A DNA stretch of 64,000 nt from JAOSJT01 sp035362335 (lineage in GTDB: Bacteria; Bacteroidota; Ignavibacteria; SZUA-365), in the NCBI GenBank assembly GCA_035362335.1, contig DAOSDL010000010.1, forward strand, positions 1 to 64,000. The letters are read 5' to 3'. A program made the translations under genes and the position numbers. The notes beneath the pieces were generated by a model. That model searched no databases and was not told the DNA's origin. It saw only the letters and a program-made list of their open reading frames with translations. Positions 26,049 to 36,700 of the stretch are shown here, piece by piece. Position 1 is the stretch's first letter. Each line of letters begins with the position of its first letter.

Positions 26049-27962
26049 ATGACACGCATTTACTCCGCAGCGCTCTTGCTCGTCCTGTCGATTCTGGCCC
26101 GGCCGTGCATCGCGCAGGAATTCACCATCCTCCATCTCAACGACACGCACAGCAATCTCCTGCCGTCTGCACCGCGCGATGCGTCAGGCATCGCACTGCA
26201 CGGGGGCTTCGCCCGCGCTGCCACCGTGGTGGGACAAACCCGTGTATCCCACGATAATGTGCTGGTACTGCATGCCGGCGACAGCTTTATCGGCGATCCG
26301 ATGTTCAACCTGCTCTACGATCAGCCGGCGGAGTTGTCGCTACTCGCGGGCCTTGGCATCGATGCGATGGCGGTGGGCAATCATGAATTCGACCTCGGTC
26401 CGCTCGGCCTGCTGCAAGCACTATCGAACACGCTCGGAGCGACTCCTCCGTTTCCATTGCTCTCCGCCAACCTCGATCTCTCGGACGACGCGGTGGCGCC
26501 GTTGAATCTGTACATCAAACCCACGGTCATCAAGGAATTCGACGGACTCAAGGTCGGCATATTCGCACTCACCACGCCGTCCACCAACTACTTCTCCAAT
26601 CCCGCTCCGGTCAAGGTGCTGGGCGAAGTTCCGGACGAGCTGGCTGCCATCATCCTGCAACAGATCGAGGCATTGCACAACGCGCAATGCGAAGTGGTCA
26701 TCCTGCTGTCGCATATGGGATTGGATGTCGATCGCATGCTCGCCGCCGCCATTCCCGGCATCGACATCATCATCGGAGGACACGATCACGTTGCGCTCCA
26801 GCAGCCCATGCGTGTGAGCAATCCCCTCGGCACGGACGTGCTCATTGTGCAGACCGGAGGCCACTACGAACAGCTTGGGCGGATGCGGCTGATGCACGAC
26901 GCCCAGGGTCTGCGATTGCTGGAATACGAGCTTGTACTCCTGGATGAGCGCGTGCCCGAAGAGGCAACGTCCGCAGCAACACTCTCCGCCATCGCAACGG
27001 GCATCGAACAGCACGTGCCGGGCTTGTACTCCGCCAGGATCGGCTACTGCGCCCAGACCTTGTCCGAAATCGCCCCCGATCCGCGGGAGCTGGGTCGCAA
27101 GGACACCGACGTCGGCTCCCTCGTCGCCGACGCCTTTGTCGCCGCTACGGGCGCCGACATCGGACTTCAACCCGGCGGCTCCACGGCGCGCACCCTGCAT
27201 GCCGGACCGCTGTATCTCATCGACGTGTACCGCATGATCGGTTACGGCATGAACGAGGAGAATGGACTCGGTTTTCCCGTGGTCACGTTCCGCATGAGCG
27301 GCGCGGCATTGAAGCAGGGCTTGGACACGACTCTTGCGAACCTCTCCGCCAGCGACGAGCTGTTCATGCAGGTGTCGTCGTCCATGTATTACAGCTATGA
27401 GGCCAACAGCGGCGATCCAAGTCCGTTGCGCGAAATCCGCATCAATGGCAACGAGCTCGACAGCTCCGCGACCTACATCGTCGCGAGCAATCAGCTCGTC
27501 GCTTTATTTCTGCAGATGTATGGAATTCCCTTCGACAGTCTCACGATTCTGCGAGATAGCAGCGGTGCACTGCTGACCGAATTCCAGGTCGTCGCGGGCT
27601 ATGTAAGTGCGATGGGAACCGTTGATGCCATCGCCGACAGTGTACGCATTCGGTCGCTCTATCCGACCGGCGTGCACCCCGCCGCACCCTCGCGCAGTCT
27701 GGGCGTGCACCTGCAATGCTCCCCGCAGCCGTGCAGGGATATGAGTCGCATCACCTTTCAGCTCGAGCGTGAGCAGCAGTTGCGCCTGTCGGTGTACGAC
27801 TTGGGTGGACGTGAGCTGCGCGTGCTCGCCGAGGGGCGCTTCGCCGAGGGCGAACATCACGCGACATGGAACAGCGCGGGACAGGTGCCGGGAGTGTACT
27901 TCCTCGTCGCGCGCAATGCCGCCGGGCAATGCACCGCGCTGCGTATGCTCAGCGTGCGTTGA
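26049..27962 (+). CDS. Secreted 5'-nucleotidase/UshA-like phosphatase 2, T9SS sorting domain
   Basis: A 637-residue paralogue of the preceding gene with the same domain order. The signal peptide is at 1-20 (LLLVLSILARPCIAQ). Catalytic motifs are LHLNDTHSN, LHAGDSFIGDP, VGNHEFD, LSHMGLD and IGGHDHVAL. The C-terminal nucleotidase domain has QPGGSTART, and the T9SS sorting domain ends LSVYDLGGRELRVL...PGVYFLVARN. The start at 26049 follows AAGGAGCAGC; a TTG-initiated frame from 25878 runs through the terminator and is rejected. Tandem duplication is clear, but the proteins have diverged considerably, so substrate preferences may differ. Confidence 0.9.
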   Translation: MTRIYSAALLLVLSILARPCIAQEFTILHLNDTHSNLLPSAPRDASGIALHGGFARAATVVGQTRVSHDNVLVLHAGDSFIGDPMFNLLYDQPAELSLLAGLGIDAMAVGNHEFDLGPLGLLQALSNTLGATPPFPLLSANLDLSDDAVAPLNLYIKPTVIKEFDGLKVGIFALTTPSTNYFSNPAPVKVLGEVPDELAAIILQQIEALHNAQCEVVILLSHMGLDVDRMLAAAIPGIDIIIGGHDHVALQQPMRVSNPLGTDVLIVQTGGHYEQLGRMRLMHDAQGLRLLEYELVLLDERVPEEATSAATLSAIATGIEQHVPGLYSARIGYCAQTLSEIAPDPRELGRKDTDVGSLVADAFVAATGADIGLQPGGSTARTLHAGPLYLIDVYRMIGYGMNEENGLGFPVVTFRMSGAALKQGLDTTLANLSASDELFMQVSSSMYYSYEANSGDPSPLREIRINGNELDSSATYIVASNQLVALFLQMYGIPFDSLTILRDSSGALLTEFQVVAGYVSAMGTVDAIADSVRIRSLYPTGVHPAAPSRSLGVHLQCSPQPCRDMSRITFQLEREQQLRLSVYDLGGRELRVLAEGRFAEGEHHATWNSAGQVPGVYFLVARNAAGQCTALRMLSVR

Positions 27963-27980
27963 GCGCGTGTCTGTCGCGGT

Positions 27981-28015
27981 CGGGGTGTGCCGAGCACATC
28001 GCACGGCGCACCCCG
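27981..28015 (+). terminator. Hairpin after 5'-nucleotidase 2
   Basis: CGGGGTGTGCCG (27981-27992) pairs with CGGCGCACCCCG (28004-28015) through 12 bp with one G-T pair and an 11-base loop. No T tract follows, so it may be a Rho-independent terminator of low efficiency or an mRNA 3'-end stabiliser. Confidence 0.5.
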
Positions 28016-28087
28016 CCGCGAGACCAAGGGCATACGCCTGTCGTGACGTGTTCATTTCCACAAACGACTATTCGGATAATCGCACCC

Positions 28088-28117
28088 TTGAAGTGTGTCC
28101 AGAGGATGTGTAGTTTG
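28088..28117 (+). promoter_or_regulatory. Bacteroidota-type promoter for the two-component system
   Basis: TTG (28088-28090), exactly 20 bases, then TAGTTTG (28111-28117), one base short of the TAnnTTTG consensus. The histidine kinase start is 45 bases downstream. The spacing matches the promoter seen before the potassium genes. Confidence 0.45.
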
Positions 28118-28162
28118 CAATCGCATTTCACCCTCATCATGCATCGCAGAGCGGAGGAAGCC

Positions 28163-30652
28163 ATGGCCTCGCGAAGCATACGAACGATGCTGTATCCCGC
28201 GCTGGCAGTGCTGGTCCTGCTGCTCTGCGCCTTTGGCGTGTTGCAAAGCGGGAGGAAGGCGACCATCGGCGACTCCGAGCTGTTCACAGCGCACTCCGAC
28301 CACGGTTGGGCGGTGGCGCGCAAGAGCCATGCGGGCATCGAGCTGGGTGATCGGCTCATCGCGCTCAATGGACAGGCAATCGAGGATTTCCGCCATCTGG
28401 AGTTTTTACTCGACACGCATCCCGTGGGTGCGACGGTGCTGCTCGACCTCGAGCGCGCGGGACGATCGGTGCGCGTACGAACAACTCTGCGCCCGTTTTA
28501 CGGGACCGTAGACTTGCTTGCGCAATTTCTGGCCGCTGTTGCTTCGCTGTTGATCGGCATGTTCGTCAGGAATCGTGGTGGCGGCGATCCATCCGCGCCG
28601 CATTTCATGGCGCTCACCATGTGCGTCGCCTGTCTGGTGTGTTTCACTCCCGGCTATCTCTACACACCGCCGCGGGGCGTGGGCTACGTCATTCGAGCGC
28701 TGTTCCCCGCGATGTATCTATGGACAGGCACCACGCTCCTGCACTTCACCCTGCGCTTCCGCTACCCGCATCGCAGGTTGACCAGGATGCAAGCCCTCGG
28801 CCTGCATGCCCCCGCCATCGTGATCAGCATCGCCGGCATCATCACCACGGTGTTGCAAGTCGGCGGGCAGAGCGCGCGCATTCTGGATGCATACATCCTG
28901 AACCTGACCATCGCCAAGGGACTTCTCACACTCATCGCCATCATCGGAGGTGTGGGTGTGGCCGGCACCTTCCTGCGCACCAATGATCGCATGTTGCGGA
29001 GACGTATGCTGTGGATACTCGGCAGCGTGGGATTCAGCGTGCTTTGGTACGTGGTGTTTTGGCAAATTCCCCGTTCCCTTGTCGTGCGCATGTGGCTGCC
29101 GCAGCCCAGCCACTGGTTACTCTACCGCCTCGCTCTGCCCGAGGCCAGTCTCATGTTCGCGCTGTTCCTGAGCACCTGCGGCATCGCCATCGGCATCATC
29201 CGCTACCGGCTCTTCGATATCGAATTGCTGCTGCGTCGCAGCATGATCACCGCCACGGTGGTCTTGGTCATTCTCTTGCTGTATGTGCTGGCGATGGTCC
29301 TGCTCTCCCGTATGTTTGGCGGAATGCCGGAATCGACGATGATCATCGTATCGGCCATGGTGATGGTGGGACTGCTGTCGCTGGCGCTGCCCCTGCGGGC
29401 CGTGGTGCAGCGTTTGATGAACCGCTACGTCTTTCATGTCGAGCAGGAATTTCACGAAGCACACCAGCGTCTGCGTCAGGCGATCAACGAATGTCTCTCC
29501 GTATCGGCACTGGCAGAGCTCCTCGCCAAACGCGTGGCACACATTCTCCACGTCCAGCATGTACGGCTTCTGCTGCACCTGGAAGGCGAACGCTATGCGG
29601 TCACCGCAACGGCGGGACACGACCTGCCACGGCATCTGCGCCTGCGGCCGGAGCGTGTCGACGCGCTCCCGCACGGATTGGTGGATATGAGCGGCACCTG
29701 CGAGCCGGAAGCCAAGGCACATCGCATGGAACCACCCTTTGCCCGCCGCTGCAATATCGCCTGCTGCGTGCCGCTGCTCGACGACGAACACCGCGTCATC
29801 GGCGTGCTCGCCGTCGGACGCCGTGGAGGCGTGGCAATGTTCAGCAAAGAGGACGCGCAATTCCTGCTGGATATCACCGCGCTCGCCGCGGCGCGAATCG
29901 GACGCATACGTCTTCAAGAGCGACTCACCATGCAGGTGCTTGAAACCGCCCGCCTGCGCGAACTCAACGCCATGAAATCCCGCTTCGTCTCCGGTGTGGG
30001 TCACGATCTGAAAACCCCGCTCACGGCCATACGCATGTACGCCGAAATGATCGGGATGCATGTCGATGAGGAACGCATCTCCACGTGGGCCGGAGTGATC
30101 GAGGGCGAATGCGAACGCTTGCAGCGGCAGATCGACAATGTGCTGCATTTCGCCCGTACGGAACACGGCACGCGGCGCTACACCTTGCGAGAGACCGACC
30201 TCGGGCCAGTGGTGCGCGATGTGCTCGAGCACCTGCGCTACCATTTCGACATCAATGGCTTTACCTGCACCGTCGAGCACGACGGCTCGCCCTGCCCCAT
30301 CCTCGCCGATGCCGAGGCCCTGGGCGAAGCCCTGTGGAATCTGCTCACCAACGCGGTGAAATACTCCGGCCAATCCCGTCATCTGCATGTTCGTATCGCC
30401 GCGACGCAGTCCAGCTGCGAAGTCAGTGTACGCGACCACGGCCTGGGTATTGACGATGCCGACATCCGGAATCTTTTCGAACCGTTCTACCGATCGTCCG
30501 ACAGCTCGGTACAGGGACAAGGTGGCGCTGGTCTTGGACTGTCCCTTGTCCGCGACATCGCCGCTGCGCATGGCGCCGCCATCCTCGTCACCAGCGTGCC
30601 CGGCGAGGGATCGACCTTCACATTGCTCGTGCCACGGAAGGAGGAATCATGA
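28163..30652 (+). CDS. Membrane sensor histidine kinase with PDZ-like and GAF-like domains
   Basis: An 829-residue sensor kinase. After one N-terminal membrane segment comes a PDZ-like periplasmic region (about 40-110: AGIELGDRLIALNGQAIEDF), then about seven membrane segments (about 115-420), a GAF-like region (about 455-590), and a kinase core with the phospho-accepting histidine in VGHDLKTPLTAI, N box LLTNAVKYSG, DHGLGI and GQGGAGLGLSLV. The start at 28163 follows GGAGGAAG. The gene overlaps the response regulator by 4 bases (ATGA), indicating a co-translated pair. It follows two nucleotidase genes with Pho-like boxes, so a PhoR-like role is possible (inference), though this architecture is not that of classical PhoR. 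Confidence 0.9.
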   Translation: MASRSIRTMLYPALAVLVLLLCAFGVLQSGRKATIGDSELFTAHSDHGWAVARKSHAGIELGDRLIALNGQAIEDFRHLEFLLDTHPVGATVLLDLERAGRSVRVRTTLRPFYGTVDLLAQFLAAVASLLIGMFVRNRGGGDPSAPHFMALTMCVACLVCFTPGYLYTPPRGVGYVIRALFPAMYLWTGTTLLHFTLRFRYPHRRLTRMQALGLHAPAIVISIAGIITTVLQVGGQSARILDAYILNLTIAKGLLTLIAIIGGVGVAGTFLRTNDRMLRRRMLWILGSVGFSVLWYVVFWQIPRSLVVRMWLPQPSHWLLYRLALPEASLMFALFLSTCGIAIGIIRYRLFDIELLLRRSMITATVVLVILLLYVLAMVLLSRMFGGMPESTMIIVSAMVMVGLLSLALPLRAVVQRLMNRYVFHVEQEFHEAHQRLRQAINECLSVSALAELLAKRVAHILHVQHVRLLLHLEGERYAVTATAGHDLPRHLRLRPERVDALPHGLVDMSGTCEPEAKAHRMEPPFARRCNIACCVPLLDDEHRVIGVLAVGRRGGVAMFSKEDAQFLLDITALAAARIGRIRLQERLTMQVLETARLRELNAMKSRFVSGVGHDLKTPLTAIRMYAEMIGMHVDEERISTWAGVIEGECERLQRQIDNVLHFARTEHGTRRYTLRETDLGPVVRDVLEHLRYHFDINGFTCTVEHDGSPCPILADAEALGEALWNLLTNAVKYSGQSRHLHVRIAATQSSCEVSVRDHGLGIDDADIRNLFEPFYRSSDSSVQGQGGAGLGLSLVRDIAAAHGAAILVTSVPGEGSTFTLLVPRKEES

Positions 30653-31326
30653 AACGCATCCTGATCATCGAAGACGATGCCGCCATTCGCACGGGACTCG
30701 AAAGCAGTCTGCGCGAACTTCACTACGAAGTCGAGAGCGAGGAGGACGGTGCGAGAGGTTTCGCCCGCGCCAAGCGCAATCCCCCGGATCTGCTCATTTT
30801 GGATCTCATGCTCCCTTCGAAAAACGGCGAGGACATCTGCCGGGAATTACGTGCTGATGGCATGCACACCCCGATACTCATGCTCACGGCGAAAGGCACC
30901 GAGTTGGACAAGGTGCTGGGACTTGAACTTGGCGCCGACGACTACATGACCAAACCCTTCTCCCTGCGCGAATTGCACGCCCGCGTGAAGGCCATGCTGC
31001 GACGCGCACCGGAGCTGCACGAACCCGAGGAACTCACCGCTAGTGACGTCTGGCTCAACACGCGCACACGCGAGGCGCGTCGCGGCGATGTTGCGTTGGA
31101 TCTCGGCACGCGCGAATTCGACATTCTCGCCTACATGCTGCGACATCGCAACGAAATCATCACACGCGACATGCTGCTCGACGAGGTCTGGGGCTACGAG
31201 CATTTTCCCACCACGCGCACAGTGGACAACTACATCCTTTCGTTGAGAAAAAAACTCGAGCCCGAACCTTCACATCCGGTCTACATCATCACCGTACACA
31301 CCGCCGGCTACAAATTCGTGCGCTGA
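30649..31326 (+). CDS. OmpR/PhoB-family response regulator
   Basis: A 225-residue DNA-binding regulator. The receiver has LIIEDD at residues 4-9, phospho-acceptor aspartate in LLILDLMLPSKNG, the threonine in MLTAKG and the lysine in DDYMTKPFSLREL. The winged-helix effector domain at about 130-225 has LGTREFDILAYMLRHRNEIITRDMLLDEVWG and TVDNYILSLRKKLE...TVHTAGYKF. All receiver residues are intact. OmpR-family regulators bind 7-bp-class direct repeats like the boxes upstream of the nucleotidases, which makes it the obvious candidate to bind them (inference). Confidence 0.95.
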   Translation: MKRILIIEDDAAIRTGLESSLRELHYEVESEEDGARGFARAKRNPPDLLILDLMLPSKNGEDICRELRADGMHTPILMLTAKGTELDKVLGLELGADDYMTKPFSLRELHARVKAMLRRAPELHEPEELTASDVWLNTRTREARRGDVALDLGTREFDILAYMLRHRNEIITRDMLLDEVWGYEHFPTTRTVDNYILSLRKKLEPEPSHPVYIITVHTAGYKFVR

Positions 31327-31359
31327 GCCTGCGGCGTTGGCAACGACGTGACGTCCGCG

Positions 31360-33426
31360 TCAACGCACAATGACCATGCGACGCACCGTCATGCCGTCCA
31401 TGCCACGTACGTTCAGCATGTACGCCCCCGACGTCAGGGCGTCCGTACGCAATGTCAGCGCATGCGTCCCCGCGTCCAACCTTCCTTCCACCACTGTCGC
31501 CACTTCGCGACCCAGCATGTCGTGCAGTGTGGCGCGAATCTGCATCGCCGACGGCACGGCAATACGCAGCACCGCCTGCGCGCCGAACGGATGCGGTGCC
31601 ACATCCACAATGCCCAGCTGCTCCGGCAACGCGTTCCCGGCTGCTGTCGACACCACCATTTGCGACAGCGGACGCGACCACACGCCCGCGCCGAAAACTC
31701 CGGCATACAGACGGTCACCGAGTACGCGCAGTGCATAGATCGGACAATTGGGCAATCCTTCGCTGACCGCCGTCCAGTTCATGCCTCCATCCTGGCTCAG
31801 GAACATGCCATGCGACAATGTCGCCGCGAACAGCGCCGTGCCAGATGCGGCGAAAGCACGGATGTCCTTGCCCGACAAGGTCCCGGCCATTTCCGTCCAT
31901 GTGGCTCCGTCGTCTGACGACACATACGCGCCATAGGATGCCGTCCCGGCGTAGAGCTTGCCGTTGAGTGAAGCCAAGGAACGGATACGCTGATTCAGTC
32001 CCGTGTTCATTGCGGTCCAATTCTGACCATTGTCCTGCGACATGAATACGCCCGTATTGCCGATACCAGCGAAGAGCTTTCCGTTTTGCTTCGCCATGGC
32101 GTACACAAGCCCGCCGGTGATTCCAACGTTACGCGCTTCCCACTGCATCGAAGCAATTGGCGCCATATACACGCCATCGCCGTTTGTTCCCGCGAACAAG
32201 GTACCACCATCGAACAGCAGCGAAAACACATTTTTCGTGGCGATGCTGCCGCTCACACTTTCCCATGGAGCTGTTCCCGAACGTCGATACACGCCGGTGC
32301 CATCTGTTCCGGCATACCATGTATCACCGTTCACCGCCAGAGAGCGCACGCGTTTATCCAGCAGTCCATCATTCTCGGTTTTCCATCCGTTGGCATCCAA
32401 CACCGCCACACCCGCTTCGTAGCAGCCCGCCACAAGTCGACCTGCGGCTTCCTCGAACACCATGGCGCCGGCTGCCATCAAGCCGGCATTGGAAAGCGTC
32501 CACGATGTCCCACCGTCGGTGCTGCGCAACACACCCAGGCCGCTTGTTCCGACGAGCAATCGATTGCCCAACACAACCATCGCCTGCATTCGGGAAATGG
32601 TGGGATAGTAGTAGTTCTGCTCGAAGGTCGCACCGCCATCGGTGCTACGGTACACGCCTTGGTCGATGGTGCCCACAAACACCGCTCCGCCAACCACAGC
32701 GATACTTTTGGCGCTGGCATGCGAGATGCTGTTCTGATAGGTGCTCCACGTCTCGCCGTCGTCCGTGGATACGACCATCCCTTGTCCATTGCGGCCGGCA
32801 TACACCGTACTGCCATCCGCGATCATCGTGAGAATGCGCCCCTCCACATTCCTGCTCTGCCAACTTTCGCCATTGTCCGTGCTGCGATACACACCATCGG
32901 CCCAGGTGCCGGCAAGCAATGCCGGGCCGCGGACGAGCAGGGAACGAATATCCATACCGGGAAGTCCGTTGTTCACCGCTGTCCAGGTCGCGCCATTGTC
33001 CATCGAGCGCAACACGCCATCCTTCGCGGTGGCGACAAACAGCGTCCCGTCCTTGACGACAATGCTGTACACCTCGGCGGCGTTGGTGGTGCGATGCAAC
33101 GTTGACCACGACACACCTTCGTCGGTGGAGCGAGCAATCCAACCTGTCGTCGATCCGACATACCAATTCCCGGCATCGGCCGTGATTGCGCTCAGCATCC
33201 AGTCGCTCAAACCCGTGTTGCGTGTTTGCCAGGTTCGGCCACCATCCTCCGAAATCGCCACACCACCACCCATGAGCGCTGCGAGTATGGTCGAGCTGGA
33301 CAGACTGAAGGCGTTCACCACAGCTCCTTCGGGACCAGCGGTGTGCTCCCACTGCGCATTTGATGGCGCATGGGCAAGAACAATCAGAATGAGCACAAAT
33401 CCGGTACTACGCATGAATGCACGCAT
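31360..33426 (-). CDS. Secreted beta-propeller (YCF48/BNR-type) protein with T9SS sorting domain
   Basis: A 688-residue exported protein of unknown function. The signal peptide is at about 1-24 (GFVLILIVLAHAPSNAQ). At least ten repeats of about 40 residues carry Asp-box-like motifs (DGGRTWQTRNTG, DNGATWTAVNNG, DNGESWQSRN, DDGETWSTY, DNGQNWTAMNTG, DDGATWTEMAG, DGGMNWTAVSEG), as in YCF48/sortilin-type beta propellers. The last 80 residues form a type-A T9SS sorting domain (LHDMLGREVATVVEG, SGAYMLNVRG). The start at 33426 follows GAGGAGG. It converges with the response regulator gene at 33 bases. Confidence 0.85.
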   Translation of the reverse strand: MRAFMRSTGFVLILIVLAHAPSNAQWEHTAGPEGAVVNAFSLSSSTILAALMGGGVAISEDGGRTWQTRNTGLSDWMLSAITADAGNWYVGSTTGWIARSTDEGVSWSTLHRTTNAAEVYSIVVKDGTLFVATAKDGVLRSMDNGATWTAVNNGLPGMDIRSLLVRGPALLAGTWADGVYRSTDNGESWQSRNVEGRILTMIADGSTVYAGRNGQGMVVSTDDGETWSTYQNSISHASAKSIAVVGGAVFVGTIDQGVYRSTDGGATFEQNYYYPTISRMQAMVVLGNRLLVGTSGLGVLRSTDGGTSWTLSNAGLMAAGAMVFEEAAGRLVAGCYEAGVAVLDANGWKTENDGLLDKRVRSLAVNGDTWYAGTDGTGVYRRSGTAPWESVSGSIATKNVFSLLFDGGTLFAGTNGDGVYMAPIASMQWEARNVGITGGLVYAMAKQNGKLFAGIGNTGVFMSQDNGQNWTAMNTGLNQRIRSLASLNGKLYAGTASYGAYVSSDDGATWTEMAGTLSGKDIRAFAASGTALFAATLSHGMFLSQDGGMNWTAVSEGLPNCPIYALRVLGDRLYAGVFGAGVWSRPLSQMVVSTAAGNALPEQLGIVDVAPHPFGAQAVLRIAVPSAMQIRATLHDMLGREVATVVEGRLDAGTHALTLRTDALTSGAYMLNVRGMDGMTVRRMVIVR

Positions 33427-33773
33427 TACACGACCTCCTCTCAACAATGTGATTTCGTATGTGGCTTGTGCCGCAGCGCTTTCGTCCATCACTCCACGTC
33501 TGGTGATGAACGTCCGTGCGTGGACATGAACCCCGGCTCGCCTACTGCGGAGGCTTCGTCTGCTCTCGTCCGGCATGGCATGGCGAATCCAGGCCCGGGA
33601 ATACGATCATGTGGTCGCATTATACGAAATGATGGGGAAAAACGAAACGCGTGGAGGCCCTGCATCCACGGCGCGCGGTGGCGCGATGCACTAACCATGG
33701 AATAGGTCGACGCGGTCCCGTCGCACGACTCCGCTGCCACTGCGCCGGACCTTCCTCAGCGCAGGAACGCGTC
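33427..33773. other. Intergenic region between two same-strand genes
   Basis: A 347-base stretch downstream of the first ATP-grasp gene and upstream of the beta-propeller gene, both on the minus strand. It contains a GC-rich imperfect hairpin around 33662-33690 (TGCATC...GATGCA) that could end the ATP-grasp transcript. No credible coding frame, tRNA or repeat shared with the rest of the window was seen. Confidence 0.5.
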
Positions 33774-36700
33774 TTATTTAGGCGAGGCGCGCTTCACCAC
33801 CACGCCGCTGCCCGTCTGCCCGTCGACGCGGATTTCACAGGGCTCGGCGAGCCGCACGTGACGCACCCAATGCGTCTCCTCAACTACTTCCTGCGCATCG
33901 AGCCACTCCCAGTCGATGCGATGCTCGTCGCGGAAATGTCTCGTCGTGAAGTAGGCGATATGGAAGGAGGTGAGATTCTGGAAAAAATGCGAACCCTGCG
34001 AGGGATCGGGCAGCATGTTCGGCAGCGAGGTTTCCACCACGGCATGCGCGCCGGAAATGCCGGGGAAGCGCACGGGAATCCCCAACCACGGATCCGCCGA
34101 CCCCCAGCGACCGGGCCCGATCAGCAAATACGGGGTGTGCTGCTCCACCAGCGTGCGATTCATCGCTGTGATGTCGGCCGCCATCTCCTGCGTCTTCGCC
34201 GCGTCGAAATGTTCGATGTTTACATACACGATGTCGCGCAGTCGATACACGCCGTTGCCCAACACCATGTCGCTCCACAACAGGCGATCCTCCGCCGGGA
34301 TGCGTTCGAGATCCAGATCCACGGTGCCCTCTTCCTTCACCATGGGGCGGACCTGGAGAAAATCGAATTCGGATATGGAATCGAAATGCTCGCCGAGCGT
34401 GCCGGCGAATTCGATCTCCACCGGACAGTTCATCGCCGTTTCACACAGATGCATGAGCAGCCGCAGGATCTTCGCCAGCGGAATGAATTCCGATTGCAGG
34501 ATCGGCGCGAAATTCAACACGCGCAAGCCCTTGCGGAAGGTGCCCTCGTACAGCGAATCGTCTTCGCTGCAGTATGTGGACGCGGCGTAATCCAGCGTCC
34601 CGTGCTCCTCGGCCACGCGCACGTCGAGATGCGCGAGATTTTCGTCCTCACTGGGTTTTTGCGTGAGCGGACTCGCGGAAAGATCCACCGCGTAGAACTT
34701 TTTCTGCGAATTGGAAAAATAATCCTTGCGCGTGGCGAATTGCGGCATGATGGTCGGAAACACCGGACAGAACTGCGCGCTCACGCCGCCGTCCACAATG
34801 GTCTTGCCCAGGCCGAGTGCCAGATTCACTATACCGTCCGTGGCCTGCGCATCGCCGAAGGGATAGTAGTTGAAGGACCGCGCCACGCCGCTGTAATGCG
34901 GGTAGTAGTAGTGATCGTACTTCCTCCCCACCATTTCCTGAATGATCACGCCCATCTGCTCCTCCTCGAGGCGATGCCCCGTGGCCTCGATGTAATTCTT
35001 GGCACTGCGCAGATAGGTGGATGCGTACACGTACTTGATCGCCTGCTCCAATTCCCTGAAACGGATCTCCGGGTCCGGATTGCTGTTTGGCAGCATCACC
35101 GTGGCGTAAATGCCCGCGAACGGTTGGTACAGCGTGTCCTCGAGCAGACTGGAGGATCGCACCGCAAGGGGCTGCACGTTGCGCAATACAATGGCGCGCA
35201 AATCGTCCTCCACGCTTTCCGGGAAACGCGCCTCCATGAAATGCGCCACGATCTCTTCGTCGCTGATGTTCCGCACCACCACGGGCAGAAGCTCGTTGCG
35301 ATCCATGAATTGCGCGAACACCTCTGTGCAGAGGATGATGGAGCGCGGGATCTTGATGCGCACATTGGGGAAATAGGACGGATGCAGATAGTTCTTGAGA
35401 ATGTTGTCGATGAAGGCCAGGCCGCGTGCCTTGCCGCCCAGCGACCCGCGGCCGATGCGCAGGAAAGTGGAACGCGAATCCACTTCCTCGTGCGAGAAAT
35501 CCGCTATCATGCCGCGCTCGTCGTACAACACGAGTTCGTCGATTTTGCGAATCATGTATTGCCGCAACTCTTCGATGGTCTTGAACTCGTGAATCTTGAG
35601 CGGCTTGATTTCCTGCGCAAGCCGAAAGCGCGTACGCGCCATGAGCCAGTTGCTGAAATGGTCGTGCGAGGCGTGGTAGCGCAGCGACTCGTCGGGGATG
35701 CTGCGTAGCTTCTGCCGCAGTTGCCGCAGGGTGCGAGCCCGGTCGAGTTCACGGCCATCGGGCATGCGGAAAATGAAGTCGCCGAAGCCGAAGTTGGCCA
35801 ACATGAACTCGCGCACTTCCTGCAAAAGCGTGCGGCTGTTCTTGTTCGCGAAGGCGGCATCCAGTATCGCCACCTCCTCGCGCAAATCCTCGCGCGTGGA
35901 CTGCACGAGCACCGGCAACTCGGGACTTTTCTCGCGCACACGGCGAATGAATTTCAAACCGGCGTATTCATCCTCCACGCCGTTGATGGGGAACTTGATG
36001 TCGGTGATAATGCCCAGCAATTCATGCCGATACTTGTGAAAATACCGCCAGGCCTCTTCGAAGTTCGCAGCATGAAGAATCTTCGGCCGCGCCCGCTGAC
36101 GCAGAAGTTTCTCGGCGAAATTCTTTCCCTCCTCGATCAGCATCTGCCCCTGCTTGATCAGCTCGGTGTAAATCAGCGGCAAAAAGGAGGAATAAAATTG
36201 CGGCGAATCCTCGACGAGCAGAATCGCGCGCACACCGAAATCCTTGCAATCGGTGCGCGCATTCATCAAATCCTCTAGCAACTTGATGATGGCGAGGAAG
36301 AGTTTGCGGTCGCCCGACCAGATAAACACGCGATCGAACTCCGAAATCGCGCCCTGATTCAACAAGACTTGCAACTCCCTGCTCTGATAGCCGAGCAAGG
36401 CCACAGGCAACTCAGGGTAGGTCTGCTTGACAGCGGCGACAAAATCGCGCAGACGCATGTCTCCCAGACGCATCATGGTGATCACGAGATCGAAGCGGCT
36501 TTCCTCCAGCGCATCCAGCGCCGCCTCGCCTGAATACACGCGCGTGATCGAAGGCGCGTAGTGCAGATTCAGTTCGAGATACTCGCTGAAAATCGCCTCG
36601 GTGAGCTGTCCATCGTCAACCAGTGTGTAAAAATCGTAGCGGCTGGAAACCAGCAGGATGTTGTTGACGCGAAATCGCATCAAATCCTTGAAATCGAGAT

